Assembly (NCBI GenBank): GCA_027946555.1
Contig: JAPEVC010000163.1
Span: 20,158-84,157 of the forward strand
From: Gnomoniopsis sp. IMI 355080
Taxonomy: Eukaryota > Ascomycota > Sordariomycetes > Diaporthales > Gnomoniaceae
Direction: 5' to 3'
Length of the DNA stretch: 64,000 nucleotides
The number at the start of each line of letters is the position of its first letter. Positions within the stretch are counted from its first letter, which is position 1. Below the pieces are notes generated by a model. The model was not told the DNA's origin. It made no database searches and worked only from the letters and a program-made list of their open reading frames with translations. The translations under genes were made by a program, and so were the position numbers. Shown piece by piece: positions 23,752 to 36,381 of this stretch.

Positions 23752-25287
23752 ATGTATCCCCACGAGAAGAGTCAGCCCTACGAGGAACCCTACGAGGAAC
23801 TGACCGACACGCGAGATGAGCCCCATCCACGTCCAAGCACTCGCTCACCAAAAGCATACTTGTTACTCGTATCCGTCCTTGTAGCAGGCTTCTTTTTGCG
23901 TGTGCCCCATCACTGCCATCATGCCCTCTCAACCCACTTCGCCCCTAAGCCTGTCACCGTTGAGCAGCGGGTCAAGAGCATCCTCTCCCATACCCCACTG
24001 ATAGGCGAGTTTGTTCCCCGGGCTTCCTTCCGTTCTACCAGCAACACATCTCTGACCTTGATGTAGATGGCCACAATGACATGCCCATTCTGATTCGGGG
24101 GGTCTATAACAACCACATCAACAATGAGACCTTTCAAGTCCCCTTCGAGACTGGCGGTCTGCCGGGCCACGTCGATCTGCCCCGGCTGAGGGACGGTATG
24201 AATGGCGGCGCCTTCTGGTCTGTCTATTGGATGTGTCCCAATAACATGACAGATTTCAGCGATGAGATCTACGCCCCAAGTGAGTTCTCATGTCCTCTTG
24301 CCTGTCTTTCGAGATAGTCCTAACAATCTCAAAGTCGTCCAAGCCACCCTTCAGCAAGTCGATCTTGTAACACGCCTTCAAGCCCTTTACCCAACCCAGT
24401 TCTCCCCCAAAGTGAACTCCTCCAGCGCCCTGGCCGCCTTCCAGCAAGGCCAACTCATCTCCCCGCTCGGCATCGAGGGCCTGCACCAGATCGGCAACAG
24501 CGTCGCCAACTTGCGCCGTTTCTACGACCTCGGCGTCCGCTATGTCACCCTCACCCACAACTGCCCTAACCGCTTCGCCGACGCCGCGCTATGGTCCACC
24601 CCGACCTCGCACGGCGCCTTCGTCCCGCCCAACCGCGGCATCTGGGGAGGTGTCAGCCCCGAGGGCAAGAAGCTCATTCACGAGATGAACCGCATCGGCA
24701 TGCTCGTTGACCTGTCGCATACAAGCGTCGACACCCAGGTCGATGTGCTTGGAGGCGGTGAGGATGGCTGGGGGGGTAGTCTGGCGCCCGTCATGTATAG
24801 TCACAGCTCAGCCTATGCCGTTTGTCCCCACCCTCGCAACGTGCAAGACCATGTGCTGCAGCTGGTGAAGGAAAGGAATGGGGTGGTGATGGTGAATTTT
24901 TCTCCAGACTTCATCTCTTGCGTCGAAAGTGGCAAGAAGAGCGGCGTGCCGGATTTCTATCCCCCGAACTCGACACTAGCGCAAGTGGTTCGGCATGTCA
25001 CGTACATTGGAGACTTGATAGGGTACGACCACGTTGGGCTGGGTAGTGACTTTGATGGTATACCGTCCGTTCCAGAAGGGCTGGAGGATGTGTCGAAGTA
25101 CCCAGATCTGGTGGCTGCGTTGTTGAAGGAGGGAGTAAGTGACGAGGATGCTGCGAAGGTTGTGGGGGGCAACATTTTGCGAGTATGGAAGGATGTCGAC
25201 GCTGTGGCGTTGGACTTGCAAGCCAAGGGCACGCTCCCGCTGGAGGATGATTTGCCGAGTCTGAGGTTTGACGCGATGGAGATGTGA
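23752..25287 (+). CDS. Membrane dipeptidase (peptidase family M19, renal dipeptidase-like)
   Basis: Three exons (23752-24004, 24067-24279, 24335-25287) give 472 aa. One N-terminal membrane segment (AYLLLVSVLVAGFF, about residues 44-58) follows a short cytosolic tail, giving a type II membrane topology. The zinc ligands of M19 enzymes are all present: His87 and Asp89 in IDGHNDMP, Glu203 in GIEGLHQ, His284 in VDLSHTS and His312 in YSHSSAY, with Asp394 in GSDFDG. The family hydrolyses dipeptides using two metal ions. Intron 1 begins with GC rather than GT (AG|GCGAGT); this is the only junction that yields DGHND. The C-terminus shows no hydrophobic GPI signal. Confidence 0.94.
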
Positions 25288-26214
25288 TGAAATTCCTCGG
25301 GTCAGAGATCAAGCGACACAAAGAGGCTGAACGTCCAAGTCGTGGCCAGCCTTCCATTGTCGTAGTCAGCTAGTTGGGGCTTCACTGGCCAAATTTGTCG
25401 AAATCAAGATGCGACATGAGCAAGAAACGCGTATCAATTAAGCGATTTAAACGGACTATGCAAGAACCATACGAATTGCCCTGGATTATCGATTATTACA
25501 TGAAGTGCACTGGTCAGTATTGGGACAGACTGCGTAGTATATGGTGTATCACTACAGCACTTTGAGACGCCACTTCATGATCCATAACTGCTTCTGGCTT
25601 TCGACTGCATCAGGTGGTTGTACATACTCGCCATTTCACCCCATGATCCCATGGCTCAACAGCAGGTAGTGGAAAGCATTACGTGTAATCTATTTTGAAC
25701 GCATATGGCAATTTTTGGCATTGCTTGGCTCAGGGTGAAATTCCGCCGCTGAAGCTGAGGAATTGCAGCCATGACATCCACAGCCGGGACGCATAAATCC
25801 AATTCCTTAATAAACAGCGGCGCTCGATTGTTTGAATATACAATTGTCCCACCAAGAGTCGATGAGATCTATGCCAAACCATGATGGCTTCAAGGAGTAG
25901 TCTCGGTCGCATGATCCTGCCCGACCAAAACTCGCCCTCACTCGGCGCCAATCCTCCATGTCTGTAGCAGATAATACGTTGCGCTATTCCCAGTTCATGA
26001 GAGATGATTTCTTGCGCCGTCGCAAGCCTGTGCAACCTCGGCAACGCGTCCTTTTCTTTCGACAGCAGATCATGGTGTCTGCTTGGGAGGAAGACTGAAA
26101 GCCCTGTCCGCAGATACCAGCCCACTAACGACTTTCTGGCTTCATAGGGAGATTCTCCGCCCATAACGCCTTTTCACATCAAGTTCAACCCCCAATGAAC
26201 CAACCCAAGACTTT
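25288..26214. other. Intergenic between convergent genes
   Basis: A 927-bp spacer. A 144-codon minus-strand frame (25730-26164) has an ATG but no recognisable motif and an unusual Arg/Leu/Trp-rich composition, so I do not call it a gene. Confidence 0.45.
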
Positions 26215-26701
26215 TCACCACCTTCCAAACCGCTCGACCTTGTTTAACCTGTTGGCCGTAGAATTCTGGTTGCGCGTGCGCTGGCCCCGCACCGGCAGGC
26301 CCATGGCATGTCTTCTGCCCCGGTTGCATCCCATATCCTTCAGTCGCTTGATGTTGTCCTGCACAATCTTGCGCGCGTCGTTCTCGATGGTCATGGTCCC
26401 TAGCTCGGCCGTGAGCTGGAGGACTGTCTTGGGAGAGAGCGTTTCGACGCGCGCCTGTGGGAAGATGGAGTATTTGGCCATGATTCGTTCGGCGGATTGA
26501 GTGCCGATGGCGAAGAAGGACATTAGAGCTTTCTGTGGACCGAAGGCATTAGTCTTGGGTGGGATATGGGAGCCCTGAAAAACGAGGTGCCTGACCTTCA
26601 CCAACTTTTTCTCACCAAAGTTCACGCCTGCAATGAAGACCTGCATGGGAAATTAGTCACGTTCTCATGGCGAGAGACGGGTAGTGAGTGCATACCGCCA
26701 T
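26215..26701 (-). CDS. SWS2: Mitochondrial small-subunit ribosomal protein uS13m (Sws2-like)
   Basis: Three exons (26701-26696, 26640-26596, 26532-26215) give 122 aa. The first exon is only two codons (ATG GCG). The spliced N-terminus MAVFIAGVNFGEKKLVKKALMS, the helix-two-turn-helix region FFAIGTQSAERIM and the C-terminal signature GCNRGRRHAMGLPVRGQRTR identify uS13. This protein sits in the head of the small subunit and contacts 16S-type rRNA and tRNA. Similarity to the mitochondrial rather than cytosolic form, together with the short length, points to the mitoribosome. Intron 2 (26533-26595, 63 nt) has no stop in frame; leaving it in would insert 21 residues inside a conserved stretch, so I treat it as an intron (branch site GACTAAT, acceptor CACAG). 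Confidence 0.94.
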
Positions 26702-27652
26702 CTTGAGAGGTGTGGTCTCCTTATTACCGTGATAAAGCAATCATTGGGGCTTGAAGGCGAGGGATCAAGTTGACGACGTGACGTTCAAATTCCGAGCCAA
26801 GCCGGTTCGGCGCCGGGTCAGAGCTTACTAAGCAGCCGTCAACTACCGATTCTGTGCTCGCGAACACGGGGAACTTTTCAACAATCAATTTGATGTGACA
26901 AGAGGTATTCGGCTGGCGTTTGACGCCTCCCTGGACTTTTCTTCTCCTCTCATTTTCTGGCATTCCACCCGCGCCCATTTGGTACTCATCTGACCTGTCA
27001 GCAAGCGGTCTCCAGGCTAGCAAGGTGTCTCCCACAAATTCCCTAGGGTCGGTCTCGCCAGCTCCTCGAATTTTCATCATAGTAGTCAATGAGCCGGGTC
27101 AAGTCAAATGGTTCATTTAGCATGATGTGAATCTAGCCATCTAATCTCATCGTCTACCGTTGCAAAGCACATGGCCAATGCCGTTTGCTTCCGCCCGTAA
27201 GTCAAAGCAAAGACCCGCCCAATAACAGAAACGCCTTTGCTGTGTACAAGGCCGCATACCAAATGTTCAGCGTAGCATGAAACCTTTCCGTGAGCCCATC
27301 CGTGTTCCCCTTAATTGTAGACGCCGGCATAAGACCATCGTGACAAATGCAATGTTTCGTTTGTTCGTCAATCCCCATTTCCATCAGTCTTAGCGCGTCT
27401 CGTCAAAAACGCGTCAATAAATTCTTACACAAAAGCGACTTGGTAATCGTGACCGAGAGGTCCAAATCGAAAAGATGTAAAACAGTGGCATAGGAATATG
27501 CTGGTGAATCGTCCACAGCATAAACCACATTGCTGCATACTTGAATGGTCAATCAAGGCAGCGTTTTGAGGCCAGCCGCACAATACGTGCCACGCGGCAG
27601 ATAGTCAAACTTTGCTGTTTCAAGAACAGAGAGCCTGTTCCATGCTGACGCT
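26702..27652. other. Intergenic, tandem genes on minus strand
   Basis: A 951-bp spacer between uS13m and RAD16, both on the minus strand. It should contain the uS13m promoter and the RAD16 3' region. An open frame at 26724-27089 (-) shows no family features. Confidence 0.45.
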
Positions 27653-30600
27653 TCAGCTTCCCCGGAACAGGAACTGAAGATCCTCGGGGCTCAACGACTC
27701 CATGGCTGCGTCGTCCGAGTTGATGGTGGAGTTGATCATGTTCGTCTTCTTCTCCTGCAGAAGGACCATACGACTTTCGACTGAATCCTCAATGCAGAGG
27801 CGCGTGATAGTGCAGGGACGAGACTGTCCTATGCGGTGGCATCGATCAGCCGACTGCCACTCAGCCGCAGGGTTCCACCATCTGGGCAGGTTTATTAGTA
27901 TGTCATAGCTCGCAGGGCACATTGCAAACTTACGGATCGATGATGAAGACATGGGAAGCCTCCGTAAGATTCAGGGCGACACCTCCAGCTTTCAGGGATA
28001 CTAGAAAACACTCCACTTCCACATTCTTCATGAAGTGATCAATGGAGGCGGCGCGTTGAGCTGGGGTCATGCTGCCGTCCAGCATCACGGTGGTGATGCC
28101 CGCGCGACGTAATCGCCACTCGATAAGCTGAAGCATGGTTGTGAACTGGGAAAAGATGATCGACTTGTGGGTTGCCTTGTCGGATCGAAGCTTGTGAAGT
28201 TCGTGGACGAGCAACTCAATCTTTGAAGAAGAGACCCAGTTCTCCATTTTGATTCGATTGATGATGCTCGACTTCTTGACTAGGGCCTCATCTTGTTCGA
28301 TCTCTGGCTGCTCAAGGTCGATAGACAGAGGAATATGACAGCGCGGGCAGTCAGGCTGATCCTGAGAATTCAGGTACGCCTTTGCGCAAGCGCGGCAGAA
28401 ATCGTGCTTGCATCTAGATCGCACTGCGTCTTCAGCCGGCTCGTCGCAAATATTACACTGTGTCATTTGTTTAGCACACCCTGGCGATTGCACAATGTTT
28501 GTTAACATGTTGTGCAGAGACTCACCTGCAACACGTTCTGTCCCTGAGCTGCGTTCTTCTTCAAGATCAGGTCAGGGTGGTCCGCGACCTGTCTCATTTG
28601 CATAATCAGACCGAAGATATTGGCATAGTTGTTGAGGAGAACACCCTGAGCAACGTAAGTGTCGAAGTTGCGCTGACCATTGGTCATGATGCTGTTGGCA
28701 AAGTCATTCTCTGCTTCGCCAAAAAACTGGCGGTCGACGTAGATCTCCTTGACTGGCAGCTCCATTGAATCGGTGTGATCCTTCTTCAGCCGACGGAGCA
28801 TGATTCTGTCCGTCATTAGTCGAAGCTTTCGAAAAGCCTCTTTTCCAGGGCCGGAGTTTCCGTAGCGCTGTATGTGATTCAAGATCTCCTGTTTTGCGTG
28901 ATGATTGGTCAGCTATCTGCTCATGCATGCGGAAAAAACAGACAGACGCTCACCTGATTGAAAACGCTAACATGTTGCATGGCGTTGTGCTTGCAACCGG
29001 TGCACTTGTGATCGTCGTCCATGTTCCACTCGACCGACTCACAAGGACAGTGCTTGCAGAAGTAAGAAGCGAAAGGCTTAATGTTCAAAAAACGGATAAG
29101 ACTGAAGAACTCGCCAATTCGGTTCTGAAGAGGGGTGCCAGTCAGGCACCAGCGGTAATTGACCTTCAAAGCGAAAGTAGCCTTGGCGGTCATCGTGGTG
29201 CGAGTCTTGATGCAATGGGCTTCGTCCTGTACCTCAGTCAATACGCGACCCTGATTGCGAAGGACCTTTAAGAACTTACGAGGATCACCCGATGGAATTG
29301 TATGGAGTGTATCAGCGACTTCTCTTTGTAGAGACTGTCCTTTTTCTTGTAGCCCTTCTCCTGTCGTCTGTACATGGACTCCAAGGAATTGTACGACATC
29401 AAGATGACATCGTATTTCTTGAGATCTTTAACCGTCTTGACCTTGGCAGCCTTGGTGTTGGTGCCGTGCATGACGAGAGTCTTCAGTGTGCCATCCGTAT
29501 AGCTCTCAATTTCATTGACCCACTGCATCAGGGCAACAGGTGGAACAAGAACAAGAGATGGCTGCTTAACAGGGTAGTCGGACATGATTAATGAGACCTG
29601 TGGCGAGGCTTGTCAGTATACAGCGGCTTCAAATTGAGGCATCGGACTGACTGCTTGGATTGTCTTGCCAAGACCCATCTCGTCACCGAGGAGGCCACCC
29701 TTCCACTCGGTCTGCTCTTCCATAGCCTTCATCCACGCCAGACCTTCGAGCTGGAAGGGTTTGAGGAGGCGCGAGATGTTCTTGGGCTGCTCGGCTTTAC
29801 CAGCTTTCAGAGGGGCCATCGCCTCCAGCTTCGTCCACATTGTCAAAAGCTGTGGATGCTGCGACTCCAGCTTGCCACGATTGGTCCGCTCCTTCTTCCG
29901 ATTCTGATAGGCACTGAACCCGCGACGAGTAACATTCCGAACTCTACTGCGTGGAGCTGTGGCAGTATCCTGATCCTCATCCTCATCAGAAGTGACTCCA
30001 GAAACCGAGCTCAGGTCGAATCCGTCGCTAGTGGGCGTGTCCATGGCTGATTCCTCCTCTGACTCTCGGATGGCGACCTTCTTGTTCTTCCTCCTACGCG
30101 AAACTACGAATGGTCAGTGATCCGGTGACAACATTAGGTAGTATTTTCAACCACTTACGCGGAATGTCTTCATCCTCATCGTCGTCCAAGCCGGACGAGG
30201 GATGAGGTACATGTATATTGAGCTTTTCCAGATCCTTCTGTGTTTGCTGAGCACGCAGAACCTCCTGCCTACTCTTGGCTTTGCCTTTGGCCTCAGCCTT
30301 GCCCTTGCCCTTCAAAGCAGTTGTCTTGCGCTTTTTGGTCGGCGGGTCGAAATCGACCGAGTCAGAGTAGTTCTCCTCATCGCCCTCCGAGTCCGATATG
30401 GTCAACTTGACAGCGGCTCGGCCACGGGACCGAGGAGCGACAGACTTGCCCTTACCCTTACCCTTAGGGCTAACAGTCGCGGGATCATCACTATGCTCGT
30501 CCATCAGGTCTTGCTCTACGCCCTCATCGTACGCCTCCTCGGACACGAACGCCTCGGCGGCTTCCCGGTCAAGGTCCTCTTGCAGCTTCCGAGCCACTAG

Positions 30601-31120
30601 CTCATCGTTACGTGTGCGTCGAGCAATTGGAGATGCACCTGACAGATCGTCATCCTCACTGTCGGCGATCTCGGTGATTTGACGCTTTTTGGAGGCATTG
30701 CCCATCATATAGTCCTTGGCCTTTTGCATGGCCTTGGCAGCGGAATCGCGGGTGTTGACGACGGGAATGACAACCTCAAACTTGGACTGGCGATTGACAT
30801 CTGCTGGAGTAGCAGCATTGCTCGTGAAGGGGGTCGAGTATCCCGAGACAGACTCGGAGTAGTTCGAGGTCGTGACAGAGGACACGGACTCTCTGCTAGC
30901 GGCTGCTGCTGCTGCTAGGGACGCCTTGCTGGGACGACCGCGAGGTCGCTTGACGGGTATGCTCGGACCGACAGTACTGGATGCTGCATCATTAGATGCG
31001 ACTGTTGTGTCGGCTAGCAACGAAGTCAGTGACGAGGATCAAAAGGGCGTGTCCTTGCAGCAAAATAAGCTCACCATTATCGCCTGCGCCGGCAAGAAGC
31101 GATCTCCTAGTTCGCGGCAT
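27653..31120 (-). CDS. RAD16: RAD16-like SNF2 ATPase with RING finger (global-genome nucleotide excision repair)
   Basis: Eight exons (31120-31075, 31013-30159, 30103-29652, 29597-29280, 29226-28954, 28888-28526, 28457-27934, 27881-27653) give 1019 aa. After an AT-hook-like KRPRGRPSK (about residue 40) and a long acidic/basic disordered region come the SNF2 motifs: LLGDEMGLGKT near 440, DEAH at 558-561 and the C-terminal helicase motifs (IIFSQFTTML, WWNPAAEWQSADRCHRIGQ). A C3HC4 RING finger starts at Cys770 (CNICDEP, then CKHDFC and CPRC), between the two helicase halves as in Rad16/Rad5. A Cys/His cluster (CKHCPCESVEW, CTGCKH) sits after DEAH, a Rad16 trait. In yeast Rad16 works with Rad7 in the NEF4 complex to find lesions in non-transcribed chromatin; Rad7 is the divergent neighbour here. 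Exon sums close the frame exactly. Confidence 0.95.
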
Positions 31121-31799
31121 CTTGGCGACCGGCGATGCTTTCCGTGGGATTGAATGGATGACGTTGCGAGACAAATCGCCAGAATCAATCTATCGAAGAG
31201 TTGAGGTTGTGAATTTGATTTCTCAGCGAAACCACGTATCAAAAGAATCCCGCCCGGGAAATTTGGGCGGTGGAAAGGGGTGGATCAAGGTGGCGGACAA
31301 AAGAAAAGTTACAGAGGCTTTTGAAAAGAAAGTTGCCCGCCTTTGAGCCGATCAGACGTTGCCACCAATGAACCAAGTCGCGTTGGTCTTAGCCTAAACG
31401 CGCTATCACGGGGCAGGTGCTACAGAGTGGGCACCCATTAAACCTTACTGCAGGAACTCCAGGCACCCACCTGGACCTACCAGGTTCTTCCCTTGAAAGA
31501 ATTTGGGGAAGTTGCGCCGCACTTAAAGTGGTTGCATGGCCAGGACCACGGGAAAGCGCGCCTCTCTCGCGTATCCTAGCCGACCGCCAACCTCCAGCTC
31601 TGACCGATTTCTTTGTACTCATCGCCACTTTGTAAAAGTCTGCGATACAAACTTGGTTTTCTCGTCTGCCTCGCCCTATCTTTTGAAGTGGCACATTGCC
31701 TGAACACCCACATTCATTTTGTATTCAGAGCCAGGCAGAGTCTGTGGCATTGATTTTCTCTTCAACGTCATTGATTACTTCCCGTCTGCGACCGTCATC
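31121..31799. promoter_or_regulatory. Shared bidirectional intergenic region of RAD16 and RAD7
   Basis: This 679-bp interval separates the two divergent start codons, so it must hold both promoters. A CCAAT pentamer is present at 31365-31369. The region between about 31640 and 31799 is pyrimidine-rich and probably the RAD7 leader. I see no clear TATA box. A common architecture would allow co-regulation of the two repair partners; this is inference. Confidence 0.6.
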
Positions 31800-33854
31800 A
31801 TGGCCCCCAGGGGTCGCCGCTCGCGGGCCGCTGTAGCGACTCAACCGGCTGCCCAAACTGGTCAGTCCTCTGCTGAGGCTGTTACACAAAGCGCTGCTGT
31901 TCAAACTACAACTACCACCGCCTCAGTTGTGACTGCGACTACGACTAGCAACACGGCTCAAACTGTTCAGATTGGCCAGCAAACTGTCCGCCGGGGTCGG
32001 GCGATCAGAGGTCCACAGTCGGCGTTGACGGATTTTCTGGCCAGTCACAACATCAGCGCGAACCAGATCCGCTTAGACCACGAGCGCCGCAGACAGCAGG
32101 CCCTAGCTGGCGATGGAGATGCTGGCGAGGGCCCCTCGACTGCCCAACCTGCTGATGACGAAGAGATCAGGGATGAGGATGACGATACTATCCCAAAGCA
32201 GAAAACTGCCAAGCGGAAATTGGACCAGCAAAAGGCCATTGACAAGATCAAGGCATCCAAGAAATTTCAGAAGCGCAAGAAGCATCTAGCCGACTCTGAT
32301 GAAGAGGACGACTTGATCAAGGAGCTTCTGAGGAATAGCGGCCCTCAACCTGGGCAGATGGCAAATTGTACGTACCTGTCTGATCTTCATCAGTTGCATA
32401 CCCGCTCTTCCAAGCCAAGGTTAACACACTAATGCCAATTAGGTGAGGAATGTGACACCAGATTTACAGTCACACCTTACTCGCGGGGTGGTCCGAACGG
32501 CGGTCTTCTTTGTAACCCCTGTGGTAAGAAGCTTGAAAAGGAAGACGGTCCAGCCAAGAAGAAGAAGAAGGTTGTTTCTGGTGGCCCTGTTGGTCGGCGC
32601 CGGAAGAATCAGAGCAACATGCTGGATGGCACTTACACGCTGGGTGCTAAGAGCCTTCTGAGCCTCTGCATCGAGACTCTTGCGAAGAACATTCATCTCG
32701 CAGAAGACCTAGGCGTGATGCCTGACAAAACCATTGACAAGATTGCCCGCAACCTGTCCAAGAAACGTCTCGTGGACTCCAGCACTCTAAAGCTCTTCCT
32801 GCAGCCAGCAGCTGAGGATATAGCTATCTACGATGCTACGAAATTGGGAACTGACGACTTGATCAGCGTTTTCCAGACAGTGCCCAGCATGAAGAGTTTG
32901 AAGATCAAGTACGCTGTGCAATTCAAAGACGAAGTCATGGATTATCTACTATCGCGAGACCACATTGAACTTGAGGGATTCCATCTTCACGGCGCCAACC
33001 TTCTGAGCAATGACATGTTCAAGAAGTTCCTGGTCTCCAAAGGCCGATCCCTTCAGCGGCTGCAGGTCTATTATACAGATAAGCACTTTGACGACGAGTG
33101 TATGGCTTTGCTGAAGGACACGACTCCATCATTGAAGCGCTTCAAGGTCAGCAACAACCAGATGGTCAGCAGCAATGGCATTCGTGAGCTCGCTCAGCTC
33201 AAGAATCTGCAACATTTGAGCACACACCTCCACAAGACCGTGCATTCTGACACCTGGGTGGAGGTGATTGGCCGTATTGGGGCGGGCCTGAAAACACTGT
33301 CCTTGCGCATGACACCGGAGCTGGACAACACCGTACTGGACGCCATTCACAACAGCTGTCGCTCTTTGAATAAGTTGCGTATCACCGACAGCGAGGTGAT
33401 GACAGACGCTGGCTTCGCTCGCCTCTTCACCGACTGGCAAAACCCAGGTCTTGCCTTCCTCGACCTGCAAAAGTGCCGCTACCTCGACTCACAGAAGCCA
33501 CGCGAGAATCCCGACAGTGTTGGACTGTGCTCCGAGGGTTTTAAAGCCCTGATGGCACACTCTGGCCAGAGACTCCAGTATCTCAATGTCCATGCATGTC
33601 GCCATATTTCACAAGATGCGTTTGAGCAGGTCTTCAGTCCCGACAAGACTTACCCAGAGCTCAAGGAGTTCGAGGTCAGCTTTTGTGAGCAAGTAACAGA
33701 CTTCATCGTGGCCTGTATATTTCGCAGCTGCCCGAACATGAGGGAGTTGAATGTTTTCGGCTGCATGAAGTTGAAGGATGTCCGCGTGCCCAGAGGCAAG
33801 ATTCTGGTGGGTATGCCTAATGCTCTGGGCATGGTGACCGAAGGCCAGGATTGA
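31800..33854 (+). CDS. RAD7: RAD7-like nucleotide excision repair protein (zinc finger plus leucine-rich repeats)
   Basis: Two exons (31800-32367, 32443-33854) give 659 aa. The N-terminus is basic (MAPRGRRSRAA) and disordered. A conserved ALTDFLASHNIS motif and a Lys-rich segment follow. A four-cysteine zinc finger (Cys190, Cys193, Cys213, Cys216: CEEC ... CNPC) spans the exon junction. From about residue 230 on come the Rad7 core and leucine-rich repeats of the cysteine-containing class (repeated L-x-L-x-x-C and 'L..L.I..C' units, e.g. LNVHACRHISQDAF). Yeast Rad7 pairs with Rad16 in NEF4 and with Elc1-Cul3 in a ubiquitin ligase. An in-frame ATG at 31719 is possible but the Rad7-like N-terminus starts at 31800. 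The intron is 75 nt. Confidence 0.94.
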
Positions 33855-35357
33855 ATTTACCGGGGTCAATCAACGCATTGATCACAGCGCATTGGAGGTT
33901 CACATGATGGCTTTACGACTGCTCATGCTCATGATCTGTATTGTCTCATGTTTCGAAGATCGCTACGTTGGCATGAATATGATAATGGAAAATGAGACAC
34001 ACACAGTTACCAGGTAGGACTACAGAACAACTGGCTTGCGCCATGTCAAGACCTTACTTGGCGAGAATGAACGACAAACACTCAAAATTCAATATGAGAA
34101 TCACAATTGTGCCATGTGGACAGTCGCACTATTTGGTGTGCCACGAATCAAAGGCCCCAGAGGTTCATCAAAATGTCCGATCTGATGGCAACCCGCATAA
34201 GATCGCGAGACGCCAGCGTAGTGGTTTCACGGAGCGTACAGTAAACGAGGACACGGCCCGGGGCCCGGTTCGAGCGCTGCCGTCTCGTCTTGGTTTGAAA
34301 GCATTCGTGTCTTGGACTCAGAGTGTGGTTCTACATCAGCCAGTCTGGGCGCCTGTCGTCGGACGTCACTTTAAGGCGTAATGTGGCCTGGGTAATAGTC
34401 TTCTATGGCATTTGAGCCAGACTTGATCTGTGGAGCGGCTGATTTTTCGTGTTGATATAGATGGTAGTCCCAGTAAAGCCAGTGGGAAATTCAGATAGAC
34501 GTAAGCGCAACGACTGGCTCTGCACCTCGGTCTATATGTAATCTTGGTCCAGCTGGGTTGCCAGGATAGGATGTGACGGCGGGTCTTTGGCCTTCAGCCT
34601 TTCTCGTCTTGTAAGCTGCGCATATTAGATTTCCGGATGACGCGAGGATTGGCAAGTTTCTTCATCCTTGATTAGCGACAGCTGATTTGGGAACGGAATG
34701 TGAGGTTGGGGTCGTCAACTTGGCGGGTGAGGCCGTAAAAATGTAGGTTCCGTTCTATGAAGGACCAGTGAATTCCAGGTGGGGGCGGGGTGTTCATACG
34801 TAGGTGGTCTATCAATGTCGTGCAACCCGTACAGTGCAAGAGCTGGTATAAATACTGATTAGAAAACAATACCGAGCAATACGCCTTGAGAGACCACAAG
34901 GAGTCACATGTTTTGGCAAGGGTGGTGGTTTCGTCCAAAGTCATCCGTCAGCTGTTGTGTGCCACATTCACATCTAAATTTGGGGTGCATTTGTCTGGCA
35001 GGTGGAGGTGAGGAAAGACATCTGAACCCTTGATAGCGCTGACATGCCCGGGCGTGGCCTGCACGCGGCACTAGGCCTTGAGGGATCCTCGAAGCCAAAA
35101 GTGGATCCGCGTTTCCCTTTCCCACGTTTTTCCTACCGCAACGTCGCTCCTTTTATCCTCTCCGTGCTCCTCTCTCGACGTGTCAGGAACCGCCTCTGCT
35201 ACCAGCGTGCTGCTGCTGTCTCTGAAAATTGTCCTTCTCTCGTCTACTTCGCGCGTCAACGCCCCCGCCTCCAAGTATCTTCCGAGTCTTGTCACCATCG
35301 TCAAGCCTCCTTTCTCCCCTCGGGACGTGACGCGCGACTCGGTCGCCCAACTTCGCC
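33855..35357. other. Intergenic
   Basis: A 1.5-kb spacer with no recognisable gene. The last 300 bp before the PQ-loop gene are C/T-rich (typical leader) and contain upstream open frames. Short frames such as 33992-34381 have no family signature. Confidence 0.5.
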
Positions 35358-36381
35358 ATGCAGTGGCTCACATCGCTCGCGGGCTTCTGCGCCCCTCTCT
35401 TCCTGATTTTGTCGCCCATTCTCTCGTACAGCGACCAGGCGCTCTCGATGTACCGGAACAAATCAAGTGTCGGCTTTTCCCTGGACATACCACTGATTAT
35501 GCTGGTAGCGTCCTTTTTCAGGTGCGGCGAAGCCCCTTTGGCCCAAAGAGCTTCGGGCTCTGCTGCGTGTTCGTATCTGCGCTGACAATTTGGCCGTCTG
35601 GCAGGATATTCTACTACCCCGGTGCACGATTCGACAGCGCGCTGCTTATACAATCCTTCCTCATGGTGATTATGCAGGTCTTGCTGCTCAAGATTGCGCT
35701 GGACCACCGGCCGGGCCCTGCTTCGAAAGGTGGGGATGCTGCCCTGCCGTTCGCCGGCGCGGCCAAGGAGGGTCTCTGGGAAAGACCAAGGCCGTACAGT
35801 TTCTGGCAGTGGAGGTCCCCGAAGCCGTACGTCAATAGTCCTCTCCCGAAAGCCTCTGTCCGCAGCTGGGCACTAACAAGACATGGACGGTACACAGATA
35901 CTGGCAGTTCTTGCTCTACCTTTTCATCACACTCACAGCCCTCGAACTCATCCTCGCCCCATTCACCGGACTCTACGCCATGTATTCTGTGCTGCTTGGC
36001 TACATCGGACTCTCCGTCGAAGCGACTCTGCCCCTACCGCAGATCTTCTCGAACATGCGCTCCCGGTCCTGCAAGGGCTTCCGGGTATCTGTCCTGGCCA
36101 GCTGGCTGGCAGGTGATACCATGAAAATGTTTTGGTTCTTCACATCGACAACACAAATCCCATGGGCTTTCAAACTCTGTGGTATTTTCCAGGCTTGCTG
36201 CGATGCATTCTTGGGCATTCAGTACTTGATGTACGGAGGTGGGGAGCAGGAACATAAGTTGAAGGCCGAGAGCCCCTTGCCTTTCGACCACCCTATGGAA
36301 ATGAAGACAACTCTGTCGGTTCCGCCTGCCAACGGTACTGCGAATGGTCGTAGAACGCCATTTGAAAAGTCTCTGCAGTGA
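35358..36381 (+). CDS. PQ-loop repeat membrane protein (SLC66A2/PQLC1-like, yeast Any1-like)
   Basis: Three exons (35358-35521, 35605-35826, 35898-36381) give 289 aa. Several hydrophobic helices are visible, arranged as two PQ-loop units: one around SPILSYSDQALSMYRNKSSVGFSLDIPLIML, where the Ser-Pro and the S-x-G-F-S motif are diagnostic, and one around EATLPLPQIFSNMRSRSCKGF. The C-terminus is a short hydrophilic tail. The family includes eukaryotic endomembrane proteins; yeast Any1 modulates phospholipid flippase function at endosome/Golgi. The Any1 relationship is inferred from the domain layout. Both introns (83 and 71 nt) interrupt the frame and their removal gives FRIFYYPG and KPYWQFLLYLF. 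Confidence 0.88.

Noticed and set aside
25730..26164. 144-codon minus-strand frame with ATG
   Set aside because: No recognisable domain and no supporting splice sites; left as intergenic, though it could be tested with transcripts.
26724..27089. 121-codon minus-strand frame upstream of uS13m
   Set aside because: No homology recognised and it overlaps the probable uS13m promoter.
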